Source: Myxococcales bacterium (GTDB lineage: Bacteria; Myxococcota_A; UBA9042; PHBI01; JAAZYN01). From it: a stretch of 7,734 bases of DNA. Shown piece after piece: positions 1 to 5,384 of the stretch. The stretch covers positions 1 to 7,734 of the forward strand of contig JAAZYN010000142.1 of the NCBI GenBank assembly GCA_014239625.1. The letters run 5' to 3'. The number at the start of each line of letters is the position of its first letter. The first letter of the stretch is position 1. The position numbers were made by a program, and so were the translations under genes. Under the pieces are notes generated by a model, which was not told the origin of the DNA, did not search any database, and saw nothing but the letters and a program-made list of their open reading frames with translations.

Positions 1-72
1 TCTGAAGCTGATGAGACCGCGCCCTCCGTCCCCGCCCAGCACCTCGATGGTGGCTTCGTCAACGAACTGCAT
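1..72 (-). CDS. obg: Obg/CgtA family GTPase, N-terminal 24 codons only
   Basis: Only the first 24 codons are inside the window; the gene runs off the left edge. They read MQFVDEATIEVLGGDGGRGL followed by ISFR. This matches the start of the Obg fold, the glycine-rich N-terminal domain that precedes the GTPase domain (typical family form: KFVDEA, then GDGG.G, then SFRREK). Obg is a ribosome-associated GTPase needed for late 50S subunit assembly and linked to stress signalling; these roles are family knowledge, not visible here. The ATG at 70-72 is the natural start because homologues begin the same way, although the region just upstream has only a loose G-rich stretch (GGCGGGG) as ribosome binding site. 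It lies downstream of rplU and rpmA, the classic order, but with an unusually long spacer. The G domains cannot be checked. Confidence 0.93.
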   Translation of the reverse strand, partial: MQFVDEATIEVLGGDGGRGLISFR

Positions 73-386
73 GGCCCCGCCAAATTTGCGGCCCTTCGCA
101 CCCACAGGCCGTGAGCAGGGGCTCAGGCAGACCGTAGTTCTCACCGGACACTGGGCGACGCGCCCGGGACTTGGAGCGAAGGTGCAGTGGCGTGGACTTC
201 TGGCCGAGGTTGCTGTGCATGCGAGGCAGTGTCCTGGGTGGCAAGCAGCTTTGCATGACGCCCACCGACGTGTTTCGGTCCATAGACGGATCGGCGAACA
301 ACTGCGACCGGGGTAACTCTAAGCCACTCGGCACAGAGTCGGCCCCGACGGGTCTATCGGCGCGACGGGAGTCTCGGTCAGAAACG
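73..386. other. 314-base rpmA-obg intergenic region without recognisable gene
   Basis: I see no open frame here with family resemblance; frames that cross it are extensions of shadow frames over rpmA and rplU. On the transcribed (minus) strand there are several short perfect dyads: 5-bp stems at 264-279 (loop of 6), 153-165 (loop of 3) and 112-125 (loop of 4), and a bulged 7-bp stem at 323-343. None is followed by a run of T, so none qualifies as an intrinsic terminator. I also found no convincing -35/-10 pair for obg. The short A/T patch at 81-88 (CAAATTTG) lies just before the obg ribosome binding site. The region could hold a structured leader or processing sites, or may simply be spacer. 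Confidence 0.5.
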
Positions 387-650
387 CTAGCTGTTGCTCG
401 ACGCGACGACGTGGACTTTCTTGCGGTCGCGGCCGTAGCGCGCGTATTGAACCGTCCCGTCGATCTTGGCGAAGATGGTGAAGTCGCGACCCATCCCGAC
501 TCCGTCGCCGGGGTGAATGCGAGTGCCCACCTGGCGGACGATGATGTTTCCTGCTCGCACGGGCTGGCCACCAAACTTCTTGATCCCACGCCGCTGAGCA
601 TTGGAATCGCGGCCGTTGCGAGTACTACCCTGTCCCTTCTTATGAGCCAT
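387..650 (-). CDS. rpmA: 50S ribosomal protein bL27
   Basis: An 87-residue protein, close to the family's usual 85 or so. It begins MAHKKGQGSTRNGRDS and carries the L27 core at residues 34-61 (GNIIVRQVGTRIHPGDGVGM, then GRDFTIFA). L27 is a small basic protein of the large subunit whose flexible N-terminal tail reaches the peptidyl transferase centre. The protein starts directly with AHKK, so it lacks the cleavable N-terminal extension found in Firmicutes L27. The ATG at 648-650 is supported by a strong AGGAGAG ribosome binding site at 657-663, six bases upstream. It lies 18 bases after rplU and is almost certainly cotranscribed from the rplU promoter. The end (VVASSNS) is slightly longer than in E. 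coli, which is normal variation. Confidence 0.98.
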   Translation of the reverse strand: MAHKKGQGSTRNGRDSNAQRRGIKKFGGQPVRAGNIIVRQVGTRIHPGDGVGMGRDFTIFAKIDGTVQYARYGRDRKKVHVVASSNS

Positions 651-668
651 CGGGGTCTCTCCTGACGC

Positions 669-980
669 TTAGCTGGCGATCGAGTCGATACGGACTCGAG
701 TGAAATGCTGGCGGTGACCGTTCTTTCGGATGTAGTTCTTGCGCCGCTTGAACTTGAAGACGAGCACCTTGCGGTGCCGCCCCTGCTCGAGGATGGTGCC
801 GCCGACGGACACGCCCTCCAAACGCGGGGTACCGATCTTGGTCTCGTCATCGGTACCGACCAGCAGCACGTCGTCGAACGTCAGCTCGGTGCCGGCATCG
901 CCAGCCAGCTTCTCGACCTGGATGATGTCGCCTTCGGCGACTCGGTACTGCTTACCACCAGTTTTGATGACTGCGTACAT
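669..980 (-). CDS. rplU: 50S ribosomal protein bL21
   Basis: A 103-residue protein, the standard L21 length. It starts MYAVIKTGGKQYRVAEGD, which is diagnostic for bacterial L21, and ends with the RNA-binding signature at residues 75-98 (FKFKRRKNYIRKNGHRQHFT, then RVRI), rich in Lys, Arg and Gly-His-Arg. L21 binds 23S rRNA during early 50S assembly. The ATG at 978-980 is preceded by GGAGGT (988-993) with a 7-base gap. The gene has its own strong promoter at 1052-1080 and is followed after 18 bases by rpmA, so the two form one transcription unit. Nothing in the protein is unusual. Confidence 0.98.
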   Translation of the reverse strand: MYAVIKTGGKQYRVAEGDIIQVEKLAGDAGTELTFDDVLLVGTDDETKIGTPRLEGVSVGGTILEQGRHRKVLVFKFKRRKNYIRKNGHRQHFTRVRIDSIAS

Positions 981-1045
981 GGCCTGGACCTCCGTCCGTA
1001 GATTCGCTGCTCCAACGCCAGCTCTCGAGGCGGCCAGCGGAGCGG
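981..1045 (-). promoter_or_regulatory. 5' leader of rplU with two short stem-loops
   Basis: This is the inferred untranslated leader, taking transcription to start about 7 bases after the -10 box. Near its 5' end the RNA can pair GCUCC (1039-1043) with GGAGC (1009-1013), enclosing an inner CGCC/GGCG stem (1029-1032 with 1016-1019). Just before the start codon, GGAC (994-997) can pair with GTCC (986-989), placing GGAG of the ribosome binding site in the loop. Leaders that regulate L21 synthesis are known in Firmicutes. Whether this one is regulatory is inference; the second stem is only 4 bp and may be weak. Confidence 0.4.
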
Positions 1046-1051
1046 GGCCGG

Positions 1052-1080
1052 AAGGTAGGGTCTGACCTACCTGCTGTCAA
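1052..1080 (-). promoter_or_regulatory. Sigma70-type promoter of rplU-rpmA
   Basis: On the minus strand TTGACA (1075-1080) is separated by exactly 17 bases from TACCTT (1052-1057). The -35 box is a perfect match to the housekeeping sigma consensus and the -10 box fits 4 of 6 positions. The expected start point near 1045 gives a leader of about 65 bases before the rplU ATG. The -35 box contains the TGA stop codon of mtnA (1077-1079), so the promoter begins inside the end of the upstream gene. It gives the ribosomal protein genes expression independent of the mtnA transcript. Confidence 0.75.
1053..1072. repeat. Perfect 7-bp inverted repeat within the rplU promoter
   Basis: AGGTAGG (1053-1059) and CCTACCT (1066-1072) are exact reverse complements separated by 6 bases. 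The dyad occupies nearly all of the -35/-10 spacer and five bases of the -10 box. A protein bound here would block RNA polymerase, so an operator is one reading. As RNA from readthrough of mtnA it would be a short hairpin, but no T-run follows it on the minus strand, so it is a poor terminator. Confidence 0.55.
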
Positions 1081-2141
1081 GCACTAGATCGGTCGTCGCG
1101 CATCATGGTGGCCAGCGACTCTGTATACGGATGTCGCGCCACACCCACCTCGGTGATGATGCCAGCGATGAGCTCTGCTGGGGTCACATCGAAGGCTGGG
1201 TTGGCGACGGCAACACCGGCCGGGGCGACGGGATGGCCAAACACGCCGCGGACCTCCTCGGGCGAGCGCTCCTCGATGGGGATCGCTGCCCCGTCCGACA
1301 AGGACAGGTCCACGGTCGTCATGGGGGCAGCCACGTAGAACGGGATGCCGTGACGGTGACACAGCACGGCGACCTGATAGGTGCCGATCTTGTTGGCGGT
1401 GTCACCGTTGGCGACGATGCGATCGGCGCCGACGATGGCGCAGTCGATGCGCCCCCGCGAGATCAAGTGTCCCGCGGCGCTGTCGGCGATGATCCGCACG
1501 TCGATACCTTCCTTGAGACACTCCCACGCGGTCAGGCGGCTCCCTTGAAGATACGGGCGCGTCTCATCAGCCACGACCCTGATGCCCTTTCCGGCGCGGT
1601 GGGCCGATCGGATGACGCCGAGGGCAGTGCCGTAGCCAGCGGTAGCCAACGATCCAGTGTTGCAGTGGGTGAGCACGGTGGCTCCCTGCGGGATAAGCGG
1701 CTCTCCGTTGGCGCCGATGGCGCGGTTGGTCGCGATGTCGTCGCTGCGGATGCGGTCCGCCTCGGCGTCGAACGCGTCGAGCATCACCGAGCGGTCCCCG
1801 TCGGCGTCGAAAGCGGCGGCCACCGCCCGCATACGATCGATGGCCCAGAACAGGTTCACGGCGGTGGGGCGGGTGGTCGCCATCAACTCGCAGAGTCGCT
1901 CGAGCGCTGGGGCGAAGGGCTCCTCGGCGTGCACCGCCCTTGCCCCCAGGGCCAGCCCCATCGCTGCAGCGACACCGATGGCCGGGGCTCCCCGGATAAT
2001 CATGTCCCGGATACCGGTGGCGACCCCTTCGGCCGTGCTGTAGCGCTGATACGTCTCCTCCTGGGGGAGGCGAGTCTGATCCAGCATCAGGACCGCGCCC
2101 TCGGCGTCTCTGAAGATTGGCTTGATCGGCTCTTCGGTCAT
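1077..2141 (-). CDS. mtnA: Methylthioribose-1-phosphate isomerase MtnA
   Basis: A 354-residue protein of the aldose-ketose isomerase family related to eIF2B, which converts 5-methylthioribose-1-phosphate to methylthioribulose-1-phosphate in the cytosolic methionine salvage pathway. Visible landmarks are RGAPAIGV (residues 50-57), PTAVNLFWA (92-100), TNRAIGANGEPLI (138-150), THCNTGSLATAGYGTALG (158-175), ADETRPYLQGSRLTAWE (191-207) and GADRIVANGDTANKIGTY (238-255). The two catalytic residues described for Bacillus MtnA fall at Cys160 and Asp240 in this numbering. The ATG at 2139-2141 is chosen over an in-frame TTG at 2154-2156 because AGGA (2149-2152) lies 7 bases before it, while nothing like a ribosome binding site precedes the TTG. 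It starts 78 bases after gatB; that spacer has a 5-bp stem (2169-2184) but no clear promoter or terminator, so it is probably read from the gat operon. No other salvage gene is in view. Confidence 0.96.
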   Translation of the reverse strand: MTEEPIKPIFRDAEGAVLMLDQTRLPQEETYQRYSTAEGVATGIRDMIIRGAPAIGVAAAMGLALGARAVHAEEPFAPALERLCELMATTRPTAVNLFWAIDRMRAVAAAFDADGDRSVMLDAFDAEADRIRSDDIATNRAIGANGEPLIPQGATVLTHCNTGSLATAGYGTALGVIRSAHRAGKGIRVVADETRPYLQGSRLTAWECLKEGIDVRIIADSAAGHLISRGRIDCAIVGADRIVANGDTANKIGTYQVAVLCHRHGIPFYVAAPMTTVDLSLSDGAAIPIEERSPEEVRGVFGHPVAPAGVAVANPAFDVTPAELIAGIITEVGVARHPYTESLATMMRDDRSSA

Positions 2142-2148
2142 GAACTCA

Positions 2149-2152
2149 TCCT
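2149..2152 (-). promoter_or_regulatory. Ribosome binding site that decides the mtnA start
   Basis: AGGA on the minus strand, 7 bases before the ATG at 2139-2141. It lies between that ATG and the alternative in-frame TTG at 2154-2156, which favours the shorter, 354-residue protein. Confidence 0.6.
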
Positions 2153-2219
2153 GCAAGGTTGGGTGACGGCGTCTACGACGACGCTGGGTGGCGACACGGG
2201 GTTTGGGCCGGTGACAGGC

Positions 2220-3653
2220 TCATGCGTCCAGAAGCCGGCGGGCGATGGCGTTGACGCTCTGCGGATTTGCCTTGCCGCGAGTCGCCTTCATCACCTGGCC
2301 GACGAAGAACCCGAGGAGCTTCACCTTGCCAGCCCGATAGGCGGAGACTTGCCCCGGGTTGGCGTCGAGCACCCGCTGAACCTCCTGCTCGATGGCCCCC
2401 TCGTCGGTGATCTGACCGCCGTGCTCCTCGACCCAGGCGCTCGGACCGACCCCCTGAGCGTACATGGCGGCGAAACACTGTTTGGCCATCTTGCCGCTGA
2501 TGACGCCCCCGATGAGCAGGCGCAGCATCTCTGCCAACGCCTCCGGGCTCACCGGCGACCCGGCGTCGAGCTCGACGCCGTCTTTGTTCAGCGCCGCCAA
2601 CAGCTCACCGGTGATCCAGTTCGCGGCCAACTTCGCGTCGTCGGTCGCTGCGGCTACCGACTCGAAGTAGTCGGCGCGATACACGGTCTGGGTCAGCACC
2701 TCGGCGTCATAGGGGGTCAGCGCATACTCGCGCTCGAACCGCTGACGGCGGTCTCGGGGCAGCTCGGGAAGGGCTTCGAAGATCTCCTCGACCCAGCGGC
2801 GCGGGACCTCCAGAACCATCAGATCGGGGTCCGGAAAATAACGATAGTCGTGCGCGTGTTCCTTTGACCTCATGCTGCGGGTCCGCCCGCCCGCTTCGTC
2901 CCACAGGCGCGTCTCCTGGACGACCGCACCTCCGCTCTCGATGACGTTGCACTGCCGATGGACCTCATAGTCGATGGCGCGGCCCACGAACCGAAACGAG
3001 TTCACGTTCTTGATCTCCGTGCGCGTCCCCAGCTGCGTCGCGCCGCGCTCACGCACCGAGACGTTGGCGTCGCAGCGGAAGTTGCCCTTCTCGAGGTTGC
3101 CGTCGGACGCGCCCACCGCCACGACGATCTGGTGCAGCGCTTTGAGGTAGGCCACCGCCTCACCGGCGGTGCGCATACACGGCTCGCTCACGATCTCGAC
3201 CAGGGGCACGCACGCCCGATTGAAGTCGACGAAGCTCTTCGACGCGCTCGACGAGTGGATCGTCTTGCCCGCGTCCTCCTCCAGGTGGATCCGGGTCAGC
3301 TCGAAGAACCGCTCGGCCCCATCCACGGCGGCCCAGACGCCACCGCCAACGATGAGGGGTTGGTCGTACTGGCTGATCTGATAGCCCTTCGGCAGATCCG
3401 GGTAGAAATAGTGTTTCCGGGCAAACCGGCTGTGTTCAGCGATGTCGCAGCCCAACGCCAGGCCCACCCGGATCGCCAACTCGACGGCCTCCCGATTGAG
3501 CACCGGCAGCACACCCGGCATCCCAAGGGTGACGGGGTCCACGTTCTGATTGGGCCCGGTGGCGTCGCCGACGGGCGCGCCGCAGAACAGCTTGGACGCG
3601 GTCGCCAGCTGCACGTGAACCTCGAGACCGATGACCGCTTCCCACTCAGCCAT
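2220..3653 (-). CDS. gatB: Asp/Glu-tRNA amidotransferase subunit B (GatB)
   Basis: A 477-residue protein, the usual GatB length. GatB is the kinase and tRNA-binding subunit: it phosphorylates Glu-tRNA(Gln) or Asp-tRNA(Asn) with ATP and accepts ammonia from GatA. The catalytic domain shows GLEVHVQL (9-16), ARKHYFYPDLPKGYQISQYD (78-97), HLEEDAGK (123-130), DFNRACVPLVEIVSEP (143-158), FRCDANVSV (192-200), EIKNVNSF (213-220) and KEHAHDYRYFPDPDL (264-278). The C-terminal helical/YqeY-like part shows GKMAKQCFAAMY (387-398) and FVGQVMKATRGKANP (450-464). The N-terminal loop that carries zinc-binding cysteines in many GatB proteins (CxC and CPVC) reads FCGAP and DPVT here, so that site looks lost. 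The ATG at 3651-3653 overlaps the end of gatA by 8 bases and is preceded by GAGGTG, which suggests translational coupling. Confidence 0.98.
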   Translation of the reverse strand: MAEWEAVIGLEVHVQLATASKLFCGAPVGDATGPNQNVDPVTLGMPGVLPVLNREAVELAIRVGLALGCDIAEHSRFARKHYFYPDLPKGYQISQYDQPLIVGGGVWAAVDGAERFFELTRIHLEEDAGKTIHSSSASKSFVDFNRACVPLVEIVSEPCMRTAGEAVAYLKALHQIVVAVGASDGNLEKGNFRCDANVSVRERGATQLGTRTEIKNVNSFRFVGRAIDYEVHRQCNVIESGGAVVQETRLWDEAGGRTRSMRSKEHAHDYRYFPDPDLMVLEVPRRWVEEIFEALPELPRDRRQRFEREYALTPYDAEVLTQTVYRADYFESVAAATDDAKLAANWITGELLAALNKDGVELDAGSPVSPEALAEMLRLLIGGVISGKMAKQCFAAMYAQGVGPSAWVEEHGGQITDEGAIEQEVQRVLDANPGQVSAYRAGKVKLLGFFVGQVMKATRGKANPQSVNAIARRLLDA

Positions 3654-5100
3654 GGCTCACCTCGCGCTCATAGGCGGCAGCTGCAGAGATCATCCGCCCC
3701 TCTTGGAGTGGAGGCGCGATGAGCTGCAGCCCGATGGGGAGGCCGCCACCGTCGCGATCAGCGCAAGGTAGCGACATGCATGGCAGTCCGGCCAGAGACG
3801 CCGGGATGGTGAACACGTCCAGGAGGTACATCTGAAGCGGGTCGGCGACCCGCTCGCCGAGGCCGATGGCGGTGACCGGCGAGGTCGGCGCGGCGATGAC
3901 ATCGCACCGCTCGAAGGCTCGAGCGAAGTCCCGCGAGATGAGGGTCCGGACTCTCTGCGCCTTCAGGTAGTAGGCGTCGTAATACCCCGCCGACAGCGCA
4001 TACGTTCCCAGCATGACCCGCCGCTTCACCTCGTCACCGAAGCCCTCGGCCCGGCTACGCCCGTACATGTCCGCCAGCCCCGAGTACGCCTCCGCCCGGC
4101 GCCCGTACCTGACCCCGTCATACCGGGCGAGGTTCGACGAGGCCTCCGCGGTGGCGATCAAGTAGTACGTGGCGACGGCATATGGCGTGTGCGGCAGGCT
4201 CACGTCGACCAGCGTCGCCCCCAACCGCTCGTACGTGGACAGAGCCTTACGCACGGCGGCGGCGACCTCTTCGTCGCAGCCCTGAGTGAAATACTCCGCG
4301 GGGATGCCGATCTTGAGGCCACCCACACCGCGATCCAACGCCGCCGCTACGGACTCAGGCGCGCCGACGATGGACGTAGAGTCCTTCGGATCATGCCCCA
4401 TGAGCACATCCAGAGCGATCGCAGCGTCCTCAACCGTGGCGGTCAGGGGCCCCACCTGATCCAGGCTCGACGCGAAAGCCACCACACCCCAGCGGCTCAC
4501 GCGGCCATAGGTCGGCTTGACCCCGACTACACCACAGAAACTCGCGGGCTGTCGGATGGACCCGCCGGTGTCAGTGCCCAAGGTCAACGCGCAGTGGCGG
4601 GCTGCCACCGCGGCGGCGGAGCCTCCGGACGAGCCTCCGGGGGAGCGGGTCTCGTCGACCGGGTTTCGGACCGGCCCGTAGGCAGAGTTCTCGTTGGACG
4701 AGCCCATGGCGAACTCGTCTTGATTGAGTTTGCCGACGATGACTCCGCCGGCCGACCTGATCCGGGCGGCGACGGTAGCGTCGTACGGCGGGATGAAGGT
4801 GTCGAGGATCTTGGACGCGGCGGTGGTGCGGAGCCCCTCGGTGCAGATCATGTCCTTGAGACCCACCGGCACGCCGGACAGCGGCCCAATCTCGGCCCCT
4901 GCGGAGCGCTTGGCGTCGATGGCCGCGGCGGCGGACAGGGCCGCCACCCGGTCGACGGTGATCCCGGCGTTCAACCTCGGGTTGTCACGTCCGATGCGGG
5001 CCAGCGCCGCCTCTGTCAGCGCGGCAGAGGTCACCTCACGGGCGCGCAGCGCGGCGACCTGTTCGGTCAGCGAGCGATCGAGCAGCGCGTCTGCGCTCAT
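3646..5100 (-). CDS. gatA: Asp/Glu-tRNA amidotransferase subunit A (GatA)
   Basis: A 484-residue amidase-signature enzyme that hydrolyses glutamine and supplies ammonia to GatB through an internal channel. The Ser-cisSer-Lys triad is intact: Lys82 in GVPVGLKDM, Ser157 in SPGGSSGGSAAAVAA and Ser181 in GTDTGGSIRQPA. The spacing (75 and 24 residues) equals that of the Staphylococcus enzyme's Lys79, Ser154 and Ser178. Other family stretches are KLNQDEFAMGSSNENSAYGP (124-143), VGVKPTYGRVSRWGVVAFAS (192-211) and the C-terminal GLPCMSLPC and GLPIGLQLIAPP (438-464). The frame stays open upstream, but the ATG at 5098-5100 is chosen because it gives the family length and overlaps the gatC stop as ATGA; GAGGG lies 8 bases before it. 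It sits between gatC and gatB in one overlapping chain. Confidence 0.98.
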   Translation of the reverse strand: MSADALLDRSLTEQVAALRAREVTSAALTEAALARIGRDNPRLNAGITVDRVAALSAAAAIDAKRSAGAEIGPLSGVPVGLKDMICTEGLRTTAASKILDTFIPPYDATVAARIRSAGGVIVGKLNQDEFAMGSSNENSAYGPVRNPVDETRSPGGSSGGSAAAVAARHCALTLGTDTGGSIRQPASFCGVVGVKPTYGRVSRWGVVAFASSLDQVGPLTATVEDAAIALDVLMGHDPKDSTSIVGAPESVAAALDRGVGGLKIGIPAEYFTQGCDEEVAAAVRKALSTYERLGATLVDVSLPHTPYAVATYYLIATAEASSNLARYDGVRYGRRAEAYSGLADMYGRSRAEGFGDEVKRRVMLGTYALSAGYYDAYYLKAQRVRTLISRDFARAFERCDVIAAPTSPVTAIGLGERVADPLQMYLLDVFTIPASLAGLPCMSLPCADRDGGGLPIGLQLIAPPLQEGRMISAAAAYEREVSHG

Positions 5101-5384
5101 CCCACGACCCTCGGGACCAGAAAGCTCTCGCCGTCGGTTGCGGGAGCGTTTTCGAGCGCGCGCTCCAGGGGCAGCGCGGCGCTCGCGACATCCGAACGGA
5201 ACGGCGTCACCTGCGGCAGCGGGTGGCTGGTGGGCTCCACCCGGTCCGTGTCGACCTGCTGCAGCACCGCGATGTATTCCAAGCAGGCGCCGAGCTCCAC
5301 CTCGAAGCGCTCCACCTCCGCCGGCTCCAGCACCAACCGCGCCAGCTCCGCGACACGCTGGACGTCGATCGCGTGATCGCTCAT
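5097..5384 (-). CDS. gatC: Asp/Glu-tRNA amidotransferase subunit C (GatC)
   Basis: A 95-residue protein, the normal size for GatC, the small subunit that wraps around GatA and stabilises the GatA-GatB interface. The N-terminal helix region VQRVAELARLVLEPAEVERF (8-27) is followed by LEYIAVLQQVDTDRVEPTSH (35-54), both typical. The C-terminal end has the usual short motif of aspartate, glycine and FLVPRVVG (DGESFLVPRVVG, 84-95). The ATG at 5382-5384 has GGAGG 7 bases upstream and overlaps the stop of the phosphomannomutase gene as ATGA. With gatA and gatB downstream the whole heterotrimer is encoded, so the organism probably forms Gln-tRNA(Gln) and/or Asn-tRNA(Asn) by the indirect route. Which tRNA is used cannot be told from this window. 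Confidence 0.95.
   Translation of the reverse strand: MSDHAIDVQRVAELARLVLEPAEVERFEVELGACLEYIAVLQQVDTDRVEPTSHPLPQVTPFRSDVASAALPLERALENAPATDGESFLVPRVVG

Noticed and set aside
323..343. Bulged stem-loop downstream of rpmA as an intrinsic terminator
   Set aside because: The stem is short and interrupted, and no T-run follows it on the minus strand.
59..850. A 263-codon minus-strand frame covering parts of rplU and rpmA in another frame and the rpmA-obg gap
   Set aside because: Both ribosomal protein genes are certain in their own frames; the translation is a low-complexity Arg/Ser-rich shadow with no family resemblance.
2142..2156. TTG start giving mtnA five more residues
   Set aside because: It has no ribosome binding site upstream, whereas the ATG at 2139-2141 has AGGA at a 7-base distance.
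1131..2867. A 578-codon open frame on the plus strand, antisense to mtnA and the 3' half of gatB
   Set aside because: It lies opposite two well-supported genes in GC-rich DNA, where long antisense frames arise from codon bias. It crosses the gatB-mtnA spacer without any domain or composition I recognise.
4189..5376. A 395-codon plus-strand frame opposite gatA and gatC
   Set aside because: It is antisense to genes with intact catalytic motifs and has the His/Arg/Gly-rich composition usual for antisense shadows.
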